Shown: positions 37,151 to 49,012 of the stretch, piece by piece | Layout: each line of letters starts with the position of its first letter | Position numbering within the stretch: position 1 is the stretch's first letter | Assembly: GCA_950022295.1 (NCBI GenBank) | Contig: OX465598.1 | Coordinates: forward strand, 175,602,001 to 175,666,000 | Source: Bromus sterilis | Lineage: Eukaryota; Streptophyta; Magnoliopsida; Poales; Poaceae | Direction: 5' to 3' | DNA length: 64,000 nt | Position numbers and translations under genes: made by a program | Notes under the pieces: model-generated | Told to the model about the DNA's origin: nothing | What the model saw: only the letters and a program-made list of their open reading frames with translations | Databases searched by the model: none

Positions 37151-40100
37151 ATGCCGAGGAGCTCCCGCGCCAACCCGAGTGGATCCGGTGACGCGCCACC
37201 GCCACCACCCGACCCGAACATGGCGCAGCTTCTATGACTGCTGATGGAGGAGCGCCAGGCCGCTCGTGACGAGCGCTAGGCGAACATGGCTGCACTCCAG
37301 CAGCTAGTCCAGGCCGCCACCAATGCCAACCAAGGAGGCGGAGGAGCTGGTGGGAATGAGGAGCCCAGGTCTCGGCTCCGAGATTTCCAGAATACCAACC
37401 CTCCCGTGTTCTCGCAGACGAAGGAGCCTTTGGATGCTGAGGATTGGCTCCGCACCATGGAGAACAATCTCACTGTCGCCGCTGTTGGAAACAACGAGAA
37501 GGTCCTGTATGGCACCCACTACCTCACCGGCACCGCAAGGAGCTGGTGGGAAGGAGTGCGGGCCCGTCTTCCTGAAGGGCAAGTACTCACCTGGGCTGAG
37601 TTCTCCGAGAAGTTTAAGAAGGCGCACATCCCGACTGCACTAATCAGGAGGATGAAGGACGAGTTCCGCCACCTCAAGAAAGGGGGCATGACTATGGTTG
37701 GATATCTTGACCGCTTCACTCAGCTGTCGAGGTATGCCCCGGAGGAGGTGGACACCGAGGAGAAGCGGAAGGACCGTTTCTTGGATGGACTGCACGATGA
37801 GCTGCAGGTTTTCCTAGTGGCCATGCAGTTCCCCGATCTTGAGTCTCTTGCCGATGCTGCTATCATGATGGAGGGCAAGCTCAAGATGGCCTCTGAGAAC
37901 CGCAAGCGTCGCATGATGCAACAGGGTGGATCCAGCAACCCCCGACTGCGTCCGACACAGCCGACAAGGCCAGCACCCCAGCCTCAGAGGAGCCCTTACC
38001 CAGCGCCACACCCCAATGCTCCTACCCGCCCTGTTGGAGTTACGCATCCAGCAGACAGAGTTCCCCGCAACCCTGGAGTGATCTGTTTCAGATGTGGTCA
38101 GAAGGGCCACTATTCGACAGAGTGTCCCAACAAGAAGAATACGGCTCCACGCCCCAATGCTCCAGCACCAACCAGAGGAAACCCCGTCCGCAACAATGCC
38201 CAGCGCGGTGCATCCCACACCGCCAAGGGACGTCTGAATCACGTGCAAGCTGAGGAAGCCCAGGAGGCAGCAGACGTTATCTTGGGTACGTTTCCAGTTA
38301 ATTCGGTCCCTGCCCAAGTTTTGTATGATTCGGGTGCATCACACTCGTTTGTTACGAAGTCATTTGTGAATAGAAGTGGGATGAAGGCCGAGCTCTTGAC
38401 ACGGGTCATGAGCGTTCAAATTCCCGGATCTAGGGTAACTGCACACCGCACCTGTCTGGATATACCTATAGAGATCTGTGGAGTCACGTTTCCGGAAGAA
38501 TTGATTGTGCTGGGAACAAAAGGGATAGACGTGATACTTGGCATGAACTGGTTTTCCAGGTAGCGAGGCAGGATAGATTGCACAGAGAGGACAGTCAACC
38601 TCACGAGTGCCGATGGATTTCAGATAGAGTACACCGACAAGGAAGACACTGCCCGAGCCTTCTGTCATAAGAGTGTCTCGGTGCCATCACTTTAGGAGGT
38701 GAAGGTTGTATGTGAATTCCCGGATGTCTTTCCGGAGGAGTTACCCGGTATGCCGCCTGATCGGGATATCGAGTTTATCATCGAGTTAGTGCCTGGCACA
38801 GCCCCAATTGCACAGAGACCCTACCAGATGAATGCCGAAGAGCTGGTTGAGTTGAAGAAACAGCTGAATGACATGCTCCAGAAGGGACTGATCTGACCCA
38901 GTGCTTCACCCTGGGGTTCGCCAGTTCTCTTTGTGGACAAGAGAGATGGCACCATACGCATGTGTGTGGACTACCATAAGCTGAATGAGGTGACCATCAA
39001 GAACAAGTATCCGCTCCCCAAGATCGAGGATTTGTTTGACCAGTTGAACGGAGCCCGAGTATTCTCCAAGATTGATCTAAGGACCGGATACCACCAGCCG
39101 AAGGTCCGTGAGTCGGACATCCCCAAAACAGCCTTCACGACACGCTATGGTTTTTTCGAGTACACTTTGATGTCCTTTGGACTTACCAATGCCCCGGCCT
39201 ATTTCATGAACGTCATGAACAAGATTTTCATGAAGTAGATTGACAAGTTTGTGGTGGTGTTCATTGATGACATCTTGATTTATTCCAAGACGGAAGAAGA
39301 GCATGCCGAACATCTGCGCTTAGTCCTTGAGACTTTGCGAGAGCACCAGTTGTACGCCAAGTTCAGCAAGTGCGAGTTCTGGCTTAAGGAAGTCGGATTT
39401 TTGGGACATTTATTGTCAGAAGGAGGAATATCCGTCGACCCCGCCAAGATTCAGTACATCATGGACTGGACAGCCCCGACCACTCAGACCGAAGTTAGAG
39501 GATTCCTCGGATTAGCGGGATACTACCGCAAGTTCGTTGAAGGCTTCTCCAGCATTGCCCGACCCATGACCCAACTGCTAAAGAAGGACCAGAAGTTTGT
39601 GTGGACGGAAAAGTGTGAAGCCAGTTTCCAGGAGTTGAAGAGGAGATTGGTATCCGGTCCAGTGTTGACGATGCCTGACCTGACCAAGAGCTTTGATGTG
39701 TACTGCGATGCATCGAAGGTTGGTTTGGGTTGTGTTCTTATGCAAGTGGGCAAGGTGATTGAGTACCTGTCACGACAGTTGAAGCCGCACGAGTTGAACT
39801 ACCCCACACACGACTTGGAGCTAGCCGCTGTTGTGCTTTCTCTGAAGAGATGGAGACATTACCTGATGGGTCACCGTTGTGACATTTACACGGACCATAA
39901 GAGCCTAAAGTAAATTTTCTCACAGAAGGAGTTGAACATGAGGCAGAGGAGATGGATCGAGTTGATCAAAGACTACGATCTCGAAATTCACTACCATCCT
40001 GGCAAGGCCAACGTGGTAGAAGATGCCCTTAGCCGCAAGCCTTGCACATTTAATGCAATGATCAGAGATACGCAGCCAGATCTGCATGAGGAGTTTGAGA

Positions 40101-41608
40101 AGCTGGGTTTGGAGCTTGTTACACCCGGTTTTCTTTCTCACCTCGAGCTGACTCCTACTCTATTTGATCAGATCAAGGAGGCACAGAAGGGACACGATAG
40201 TATCGAGGGAATCAAGAAGAAGATGTCCCTCGGCAAGGCTCCAAAGTTCTCGGCAGATGATGAAGGAGTTCTTTGGTTCGATGGACGATTGTGTGTACCC
40301 GGTATAGAGGAGTTGAAGCTCACTATCCTGAAGGAAGCCCATGATACACCTTAATCCATCCACCCTGGAGGGACTAAGATGTATCAAGACCTGAAAGACT
40401 TGTTCTGGTGGCACGGTATGAAGCGTGAAATTGCCTTGTATGTCCGCAAGTGTGACATTTTCCAAAGAGTGAAAGCAAAGCACCAAAGACCTGCAGGATT
40501 GCTGCAACCACTCCGAGTTCCTGAATGGAAGTGGGAACAAATAGGCATGGACTTCATCACAGGTTTACCGAGGTCGAGCAAAGGACATGACTCTATCTGG
40601 GTCATTGTCGACCGACTCACCAAGGTAGCGCACTTCATTCCCATGCGAACCACCTATCGAGGAGACCAGCTGGCAGACTTGTACATGTCGAGGATCGTAT
40701 GCCTACACGGAGTTCCGAAGGAGATTGTGTCTGACCGAGGTACCCAGTTTACCTCGAGGTTCTGGAAGCAAGTCCAGGAGGCACTAGGAACCAAGCTCAC
40801 ATTCAGCACAGCCTATCACCCGCATACTGGAGGCCAGACCGAGCGAGTAAACCAGATACTAGAGGATATGCTCCGCGCATGTGCTCTAGCCTATGGGTCC
40901 AAGTGGGAGGACTGCTTGCCCTATGCAGAATTCTCCTACTACAATAGCTACCAGTCGAGTTTTCAGATGGCCCCATTTGAAGCCCTGTATGGACGGAAGT
41001 GCCGCACGCCCCTAAACTGGTCTCAGACCGGGGAAGGGGAGATTTTCGGACCGGATGTTTTGAAGGAAGCTGAGGAACAAGTCCAGTTGATTTGTGAGCG
41101 TCTCAAGACCGCTCAGTCTCGTCAGAAGAGCTATGCCGACCCCAAGCGTCGAGAGGTGACTTTTGCAGTTGGAGATTTTGTGTATCTTCGAGTCACCCCG
41201 TTGAAGGGAATGCAGCGATTCCATGTGAAGGGAAAGCTAGCACCCCGATACATCGGACCATTTTAGGTGATAGCCAGACGAGGCCAAGTTTCCTATCAGT
41301 TCAGACTGCCAGCAGAGCTATCCGATGTGAAAGATGTCTTCCACGTGTCGCAGCTCCGGAAATGTCTGGAGGTGCCGGACATGCCCGATGTTTTCAAGAA
41401 CATCGATCACCGCACAGTGGACATCAACCAGGATCTCACATACCGCAAGACGCACCTTCGTATGCTGGAGGATGCCACCCGAGTCACCCGTAAGAGCGCG
41501 ATCAAGTTCCACAAGGTCCAGTGGAAAAACCACACAGAAAAGGAAGCCACCTGGGAACGGGAGGACTATCTCAAGCGCGAGTTCCCGCATCTCTTCACTA
41601 GCTTGTGA
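37151..41608 (+). pseudogene. gag-pol: gypsy gag-pol polyprotein, one register with nine premature stops
   Basis: The polyprotein of capsid, protease, RT, RNase H, integrase and chromodomain. Start ATG 37151 (MPRSSRANPSG), terminal stop 41606-41608, 1,485 codons, no frameshift. Domains: gag core 37430-37900; CCHC zinc knuckle 38084-38125 (CFRCGQKGHYSTEC); protease DSGA 38327-38338; RT FIDD 39260-39271; RNase H CDAS around 39707; integrase D-D-E with MDF, SDRGTQF and GQTERV motifs (40540-40850); chromodomain-like VQWKNHTEKEATWE (about 41515-41570). Premature stops: 37235 TGA, 37277 TAG, 38561 TAG, 38693 TAG, 38894 TGA, 39236 TAG, 39911 TAA, 40352 TAA, 41264 TAG. In the integrase zinc motif the second cysteine is replaced by Phe (40460-40462). 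Non-functional, but clearly a recently active family. Confidence 0.95.
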
Positions 41609-41630
41609 ATCTCGGGGACGAGATTCTTTT

Positions 41631-41645
41631 TAAGGGGGGAAGGTC
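41631..41645 (+). promoter_or_regulatory. Polypurine tract of the complete gypsy element
   Basis: TAAGGGGGGAAGGTC directly before the 3' LTR start TGTCACATCC. Confidence 0.9.
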
Positions 41646-44600
41646 TGTCACATCCCAACTTTTACTCTCTAGTAAATTTAGATAACCAAAAATTAGGGCC
41701 AACAAAAAAAACTTTGCATGAAGTGTTGTGTTGCTTGACTCCATGTTTGAAGTGGTGTGATGTCTTGATGTAGTGGTAGATCATGTATGAGCTTGTTATG
41801 GCAAATAGATCATTACACCACCAACTTGGCTAGATCATCTGGTTTTGAGCATGGAATGACACCATTTGATCAACCCCAAAAACCCCACTTAGTAATAGCA
41901 AGAGGCATTTACCCTTCTTTTGCTTCTTGTGTTTGTGCTTTTAGTTTCTTTTGCTCTTGTTTATTAAATAATTATGTAAGGATTATAAAGCCTTGTATAT
42001 ATTATGTAGTATAACTATAGTAATAATATTTTCAACTTTCACAAAAACCATAAAACCTTAAACTTGTGCTTAGCAAATAAATAAATAAAACTTGATCAAA
42101 TAAAATTTATTTAAAATGAAGCAAACCCCAACAAAATTATTGTATGATCTTCATAGATCATCTTATAAACACAAATATTAAAATTTCCAATGAAAATTTC
42201 TTGGAAGCATTTTAACAAACACCTTAGGTGCTTATTCTTTTGTATTAACTTGGTTTTCTTTTTAAATCAAGTTATTAATAAATAAAAAAGAAACTTCGTA
42301 ACTACCCTAACCACCCCCTAATCTCTCTCACCTCTAACCTCACTCTCCCTCACGTATCTGTCTCCCTCTCCCTTGTAATTCTCTCTTCTCTCTCAACCTC
42401 CCCACCTGTCAGCCTCATAGCTCCCTCTTGCCCAACCAAAGACAACGCCATGGATCGATGAGTTGGCCTGGCACCACAACGTACCCCCAACCCATGGCCG
42501 TGATGTGACCGGAGGCTTCCACGGTGGAAACGAGCCACCGGAGCTCCCTCACAAGATTGCCCACCGCCCCTCTCAGCCATCCTTGTGCGAGCTCGCGGAT
42601 CGCCAGCATGGCTTGCCGCCCGTTGCACCCGTGACCTCGCCATTCTCCCGCTCAACCGCGCTCCATCCCGCGCACGCCTTGCCCCTCCCCTCCTTGCAGC
42701 ACCTCCCCCACGCCTATACAAGGGCTGCCCAGGGCACCCCATTCCTCCACACCCCAGCGACTCCAGCGTCCCACGCATAGCACACCACATTGCCCAGCCC
42801 TAGCAGCCCCGAGAAGGAGAGAAGGAGAGGAACAGAGAAGAAGTTCGGAGGAGGAAGGAGCAGAAGCCAGAAGGAAGGAAGGGTGAGGCCGGCGAGCCTT
42901 ACCCCACTCTGCCCCACGCCGGAGCCTCCGCCGGCGAGGAGCCGCCGGCTAGGAGCCCGGAGATGCCGCCGCCGTCCGCACAAGTCTACCCCGAGCCATC
43001 CCCAAGGCGCCGCTGTTCCCGACGTTGGAAGTCTCCCCCGAGAACAAAAATGGAGCCCTGAGGCCCTCCCACACGCCCTCCGCCCGTCTCCGGTCATCCC
43101 CATCGCCGGCTACGCCCCTGGTGAGCATCCCGACCCTCCTACTGTTCGCCATGGAGGTCCCTGCTGCACTCGTTCCGCGCCATTTTTTGGGGGGAAAATG
43201 GAACCCCCACGCCATGCCGCCCTCCTCCGCCGCTCCTCGCCCTCCGCCGTCGACCAGGGCGCTGCCGGCGAGGCCCTTCTCGCCCCTGGCCGCCATGCCC
43301 ACTGCGCCCGTGTCCTGCCCTAGCGGGAGGAGGAAGACGGCCCCTGGCCGTCCGATCACACTTGATCCGACGGCCAGGAAAGGCCGATACCCCTTCGGTT
43401 AAAAAAAGCCAATGCGTTGTGCTGCGCTCGGCCCGATAAAAAAAAGAGAAGCGGCCGTAGACGCCAGATAGCCCTTGGCCGGCCCGCTGCCATTTTCGGT
43501 TTTTTTAATAAATCATCAGCATAAAAATTGTTTTAGAAAAATAATTACCACTCAGAAAAATATGAAATAAATTTTGTTATGTTCCTAAAATTAAGCTCTA
43601 TATATATGCCTGTTTAGAATATCTTTTGTGCAGTACGAAAATAATTGCTTTAGTTTTAATTAGTTTAGTGTGCTTTTACACAGCTAGGAGTAGTTTTAAT
43701 TAATTCTCTATTAACCCTAAAAATGTAATGTTGACATGTTTATATTCCTGCGATTATTCTTGACTTTTGTGTATGTGTAGAATATTATTTATCTTAGATA
43801 AATTTGTGATCCTTTTATTATTATTTCTTTTGCTAGTTTCATTTCTATAGAATTTATGGTAGTAGTATTAAATTATTAGCTTATTATTAAAATTGCCTCT
43901 GGTCAGTAGTAAATTGTTATGCTTTTTAGTCAATAAAAAATAAAATAAATTTAAAGGTTGTTAGTGATTGAAATGGGTTAAAAACATTGCTTTTAGTTAA
44001 AGTTGTTTTATTTAATATTTATGTTAATAAATCCACCAAAATTATCCTATTGCCTTGTTATAAATTATAACCTTGTTGAGGTGGTATAAAATTTAAATCT
44101 TAGTAAATAGAGAATCTTGAAATTGTTTTGTCCTTTGTTTCTTGTGTTATTGTTTGAAAAATTGAGTGATGTGTGCATTGCTATTGCCCCGTTGTAATGG
44201 TGAATTTCTTTTCGCAACGTGTAGACGATATGCCTTACGCTGCAGGTGAAGACCACTCCCAAGCCGTCGAAGAAGCCGATCCAGGGTACATCGCCGAGGA
44301 AGGCAAGCCACCGTCAAAACTCAAACTTCGCTTTACCCATTTTTACTTTCCTTTTGTATCATGTATATTGTACCATGCTATTATATTCATATGGTTTGGG
44401 ATTTTATTAGTTGTATTTAGGAAAACAATACACCCCCAGAGCCTACCTATTTGGGAAAAGAGAGTAGAACCCCGGTGATCCCGACACTCCGTCGAGACCA
44501 TCACTCAGCTCTAGAATTACCATTACATAGCAACTTGGAAAGTCATACTTCACCTTATATGTTACGGCATACACCTAGGAAGGTGCTATGGCGAGAAGTG

Positions 44601-45698
44601 TGGAACATCGTCGGACATGGAAAAAGTCTGGAGGGACTCTCTATAAGTGCCGCCAAAATCTAGCCATACAGTACAACCACTATACTCTGGTATGGGACAG
44701 GGCTAGTTGGAAGCTTGCATATCTTACTACGGGGATCTTCTAACTACATAATACATAGAAGTCTGTAAGCCTACCGATGCATCGGAGGTGAGGTCGCTGC
44801 CGAGGCAGCGGTGGCACGGAACTTTGCCGCACCTCTACTACGGTGAAGGCATGTGTCCAAGAGGAGCATGACCTTGCACGCGGACAGTTCCGGATGTGGG
44901 CATCGGGTAGATCACCTGTACTAGGGTAAGCAAGGGGAAGACTATGGTCGATTATCCGAGACCCGCATACTGAGGTATGACGATCCGTGGGGATACACGG
45001 CGGATGTATCGAATGTGGTAGGTAAAGTGTACAACCTCTGCAGAGTGTAAATCTATTCGAGTAGCCGGAGTCCACGGTCATGGACAGCTAGTGAGGCCAC
45101 ACTTTGTGGGGAATAGATTAGAAAGCCCGGTACCGAGTTTATGGTTCGCGATGATGATGTTGATATTGTTGGAAAAAGGTTGGACTTGACTTATCCAAAT
45201 TCATTGTGGAAAATAAAACTTGCCAAATTTAAAAACTTTGCCAACTTAATAATAATCTTGATTAGATAGGAAATCCCTATGAGAAACTCCACCATACTGC
45301 CATCCTATTATTTTCGTATGAAAAACTTTGTTTCTTTCTTTAGGTGGTTTGCGAGTACTTTGTATGTACTCACGGCTTTGTCCCTGGTTATTCCATCGGC
45401 CAGGCTTGGAGGAGCAGGTATATGACGATGATGCGTCTAACGATTACTAGGACGTGCTATGCTCTGGACTACCATGTGGATTGTGGTGCTACTACTTATC
45501 CTGCTTTTTCTTATTCCGCTGCTATCTGATCCCGATGAGGCCGTGTAAGACTTTATTGTTGTATGACTTTGTATTCGGATTGTATGAACATTGAGACTAT
45601 GATATCCATGTCGAGTTGTGTGTCATGCGACACTGATCATGGGAGCATGACCGTTTACACAACTGGCCGCTTCGGACATATAGTCCGGGGTGCCCACA
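41646..45698 (+). repeat. 3' LTR of the complete gypsy element
   Basis: Collinear with 32773-36821. Differences include TATACAA in place of TATATAA in the core promoter and one mismatch in the hairpin at 45351-45373. Ends GTGCCCACA, then TSD TAAGC. Confidence 0.95.
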
Positions 45699-47220
45699 TA
45701 AGCTCATGTGAAGTTTTCTTCAGAAACTTGTGGAGATAAACCTTGGTGATGATATGGCATGCGGTGTTAATTGCTTCAGCCCAGAACCTGATAGGAGTTT
45801 TGTATTCCGCAAGAATAGTTCTGGCCATTTCAATAAGAGTTTGGTTCTTTATCTCGACCACACCATTTTGTTGCGATGTGTAAGCAGCTGAAAATTCATG
45901 AGTAAGGCCATATTCATCAAGAAAATCTTCAATATGAGTATTCTTGAATTCAGTACCATTATCACTTCGAATATGCTTGAGAGTAAGTTCATACTCGGTC
46001 TGAGCTCTATTTTAAAATGTTTTGAAGATCTTGAAAACTTTGCTCTTGTCATCCAGAAACAAAACTCAACTATAGAGAGATAAATCATCAAAAATAACGA
46101 GACCATACTTGTTGCCTCCAAGGCTAGCATAATTTTGAGGACCAAATAAATCCATATGAAGCAATTCAAGAGACGAGTAGTGGTCATGATTGTCTTCGCT
46201 GAGTGATGTTTCTTGGTTATCTTTCCAGCTTCACAGGCACTGCATAGATGATTTTTATCGAATTTCACATTGTCAAGTCCAATGATATTTTTCTTCGAGA
46301 TTAGAGTCTGAAGATTTTTCATTCCTGCATGAGCAAGTCTTCTATGCCATAGCCACCCAGAAGTAGCTTTAGCCATTAAACATATGGAAACAGCAGGTCC
46401 CGAAGAAAAATCAACAATATAAAGATCTACTTTGCGATAACCTTTGAAGACGAATGTATAGTCATCCTGTGAAAACACAAGACAATGAGAAGCAGAGAAC
46501 AATACAAGCATACCCATATCATGTAGCTTGGATATAGACATGAGATTATATCCGAGAGATTAAACAAGCATAGCTTTGTCAATATGCTTATCCTTCGATA
46601 TACCAACCTTACCTAAACCAAGTACTTTTCCTTTGTTGTTGTCACGGAAGGTAAAATATCTCTGTGAAGATTGTGTAAGTTTGTCTTCAGTAAACAACTC
46701 TTTGTCTCCGGTCATATGATTAGTGCAACCACTGTCCATGACCCATTCGGATCCACCGGAGACATAGCCCTGCAGAAGATATTTCTTCTTAACCACCCAC
46801 AAATGAGAAGGTGACTGAGAAGGAGCAGATGTACTAGTGTATGCAGCAGCAGTATTGCGAGTAGGGGTATTTCCACGAGGGAACCATCAAGTACACCATA
46901 AACATAATTCCTCGACGAGGGGTTAGCGCACTGGTAATTATAGGCAATTTTATCATTGTTATCACGATGGCGATAAACATTTCTATCAACTCGATACTAT
47001 TCCTTCTGGGGAACATTTGATGCAGGTACCAGAGGATCATTTCTATCCTCGAGAGAATAGTAGTGTCTCGGTGGTACCGTAGATTTTCCCAGCATAGAAT
47101 GCTTAGCGGGAAGTTTTTCTACGAGAGATTTGCGAACCCATATCTATCTCTTATAGAAACGATTCGTTGGAGGACTACCAACGAATTCAGCTGACGAGGA
47201 TCGGCCTCAGCAAATCCCAT
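45699..47220 (-). pseudogene. pol: copia gag end, protease and integrase (broken, truncated)
   Basis: The N-terminal side of the copia polyprotein. From right to left: gag/linker remnant (47220-46803), protease with WVMDSGCTNHMTG (Asp at 46734-46736), GAG-pre-integrase and integrase zinc-binding HHCC motif (LWHRRLAHAG...CSACEAGK, within 45849-46541), then the D-D-E core spread over other frames, and the conserved ERKNQTLIEMARTIL segment at 45800-45865. It is cut on the left by the gypsy element and on the right at 47220 by the Tat-like LTR. There is at least one frame change just after the HHCC motif and several stops. Non-functional. Confidence 0.88.
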
Positions 47221-47680
47221 TGTAAGGTACCCTGGGTTTAGATTGTAGAGATGAGGTGCAGGTTGGCGATACTCGTTGGCTAACAGGAGACAGGGATTTA
47301 CCCAGGTTCAGGGCCCTCGATCGGTGAAACCCCTACTTCCTGCTCTTTTGTATTATGATGGAGGCGATTATAGTGGCAGTCGAGGCGAGATCGCTCGGGA
47401 CCGGAGGTGTTGCTATGAGATTGGATGCCCTAGCCGTCCCCTCTCCCAGCCTTTATATACTAGGCTGGGTCGCAAGGATTCCATCTAGGTTTACAGAAGC
47501 AGCTGTCTAATCTAGCTTTGGTCTTGGACGCCAAGTCGCAGTTTCCATATCGCCAAGGACTCTTACGTTGGTGCTTCAAGTGGGCCAGTCGTGGGCTGGT
47601 CGAAGCTTTCAGTGGGCCTCATGTCTTGACACACACCAGGTACCCTCATCCGTAGAAGTCGTGGGGACACCCCCTCGACA
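47221..47680 (-). repeat. 3' LTR (460 bp) of the Tat-like element
   Basis: In the element's sense it starts TGTCGAGGGGGTGTCC at 47680 after a PPT and ends GGTACCTTACA at 47221, where copia gag sequence begins. A TATATAC-like string (47455) lies on the plus strand. Only one copy is in the window, so the boundaries rest on TG/CA ends, the PPT and the left flank. Confidence 0.65.
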
Positions 47681-47696
47681 GTAGCCCCCGAGTGCC
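47681..47696 (-). promoter_or_regulatory. Polypurine tract of the Tat-like element
   Basis: On the minus strand, GGCACTCGGGGGCTAC directly before TGTCGAGG. The same 13-base core (GGCACTCGGGGGC) recurs in most units of the 66-bp array at 57880-58862. Confidence 0.7.
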
Positions 47697-49012
47697 TGGG
47701 GGACTCGAAAAGTCACGCAGGGACTCAAGCCTGTAATCCGTTGTAGTTGTGTGTGTCGCTTTGTTGCAAGTCGTCGGCTGTTAGCCACAAGAGATAGTTT
47801 TTTCTAGGGATGCTAAGATGAAAGGGCCCAAGGTACTCGACTGGTCGAGCCCTGGTGAATTGCGCTAGAGGCAAATAACTCAGTAGCCCAATCAAGTCTG
47901 TGTCCCTCGACGCGAACTTGGATACAACCGGTGTCAAGCAAGGTCCATGCCGATGCAGGCTTACAGGATCAATGTCGTCGGTCTCAGCAAATATAGCCTT
48001 AACGCGTCCGTTATTGGCTCAACTTTCATCATGCATCGCGCATGCAACCGTTAGGAGTGAAGTCGCGCTGTGGCAAGTCCCAGACCGGCCATCTGTGCAG
48101 CTGGGTCTTACCTAAGCGCGAGCTTGCGCGTCATCTGGGGTGAAGTGTGTCGCAGGCAGGCATGATTTGTAGGGGCGTAGTGCCAAAATAGAATGCACCC
48201 ACTCGGAGAACAATCGAGTGGACTAATAGCAGTCACTCACGGAGTGTTTGCGAGCTCGGACGAGGAAATAGCAAGAGATGCACCCACTCGGAGAGTCATC
48301 AAGCGGACTAATAGCGTAAGCACCCGCAGAGCACTTGAGTGCTAGGGTGGATTGTCCTTTTATGTGTCTTTCGAGTCTTGCTTGTTAATGCGAGTAGCCA
48401 CTCGAGCACTTCCTCATATGGGTGAGGGAGCACTCTAACTCAGTAGGTGTTACTTGTTCTTGTTGGAGGGGAGTGGCCACTCGCACCCTCGAGGCTTGGT
48501 ATGTGCTTTCTATGCTCTGTTTCAGCAACAACAGGGCGCTCCCGATGGGAGTAAGATTTTGATGCAAAGCAAAAGTTTAAAATAACATGTTCGCTTGATC
48601 TGTTTATGAGGAGTTTTCCATAGTCAAAGAATCCCTTGCGCTAGCGTGCGCTCAGCACGTCCTGCTAAGATAGGACATTACAGGAGGGCCTGACAGTTGT
48701 GGATAGCTACGTGATGTATCGTATCGCAGTAATTGCGCAACATGTGATGATGATTCCTTGATTTTCGTGCAAAGTGGGCGGTGTGGTTGTTGCGCTGGTT
48801 GAGATTTCCATGCCACCTGGGTATCGTGGGATCGTGCCACGTTGATTGGGTTCCGAGGTCGACGGTGGGTGGATGGTCCATCACTGTTGCTTAAATAAGA
48901 AAGGTCTGGGTAGTTTTAGGTTTTACCCAGCTCCCGCCTTCCCCTTCTTCTTCTTCTTCCTCTGCCTCTTGCCTCCTATTTCCTTTGATCCGCACTACTG
49001 TCTGTGGGCTCC
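47697..49012. other. Spacer between PPT and antisense ORF, with ORF promoter
   Basis: No ORF supported. It contains an imperfect direct repeat (around 48191-48230 and 48278-48316, both with GCACCCACTCGGAGA), a hairpin-forming CGCTCCCGATGGGAG string (48536-48553) also found twice in an intron downstream, and at the right end the promoter of the antisense ORF. Confidence 0.5.
48891..48900 (+). promoter_or_regulatory. TATA-like element of the antisense ORF
   Basis: TTAAATAAGA, followed after about 40 bp by a CT-rich leader (CTTCCCCTTCTTCTTC, about 48940-48960) and the start ATG at 49013. This is typical plant core-promoter spacing. Confidence 0.45.

Larger units (their letters stand above)
32773..45698 (+). 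mobile_element. Complete gypsy chromovirus (12.9 kb), Tekay/Del-like
   Basis: 5' LTR 32773-36821 (4049 bp), PBS 36826-36837, gag-pol 37151-41608, PPT 41631-41645, 3' LTR 41646-45698 (4053 bp). TSD is TAAGT on the left (32768-32772) and TAAGC on the right (45699-45703), a 4/5 match. LTRs differ by roughly 2% over the first 400 bases by eye, so the insertion is fairly recent. It lies in the integrase/RT linker of the copia element. A C-terminal chromodomain-like motif and single-frame gag-pol place it among chromoviruses. Confidence 0.95.
20011..47220 (-). mobile_element. Sirevirus-like Ty1/copia element with env-like ORF, split by nested insertions
   Basis: Minus-strand order from right to left is truncated gag/protease (47220), integrase, [gypsy 32773-45698], 44-bp pol sliver, [solo LTR 28930-32728], RT, RNase H, promoter-like spacer, env-like third ORF, multiple purine tracts, 3' LTR (21273-20011). 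Protease before integrase before RT is the copia order. A long third ORF between pol and the 3' LTR together with repeated PPT-like tracts is characteristic of the Sirevirus (Maximus/SIRE) group. The 5' LTR and most of gag are missing because the Tat-like element truncates it at 47220. Pol codons line up across both internal insertions once the insert and one TSD copy are disregarded. Confidence 0.82.

Noticed and set aside
42790..43323. 177-codon ORF in the 3' LTR
   Set aside because: The 5' LTR version is broken into different frames, so there is no sign of coding selection.
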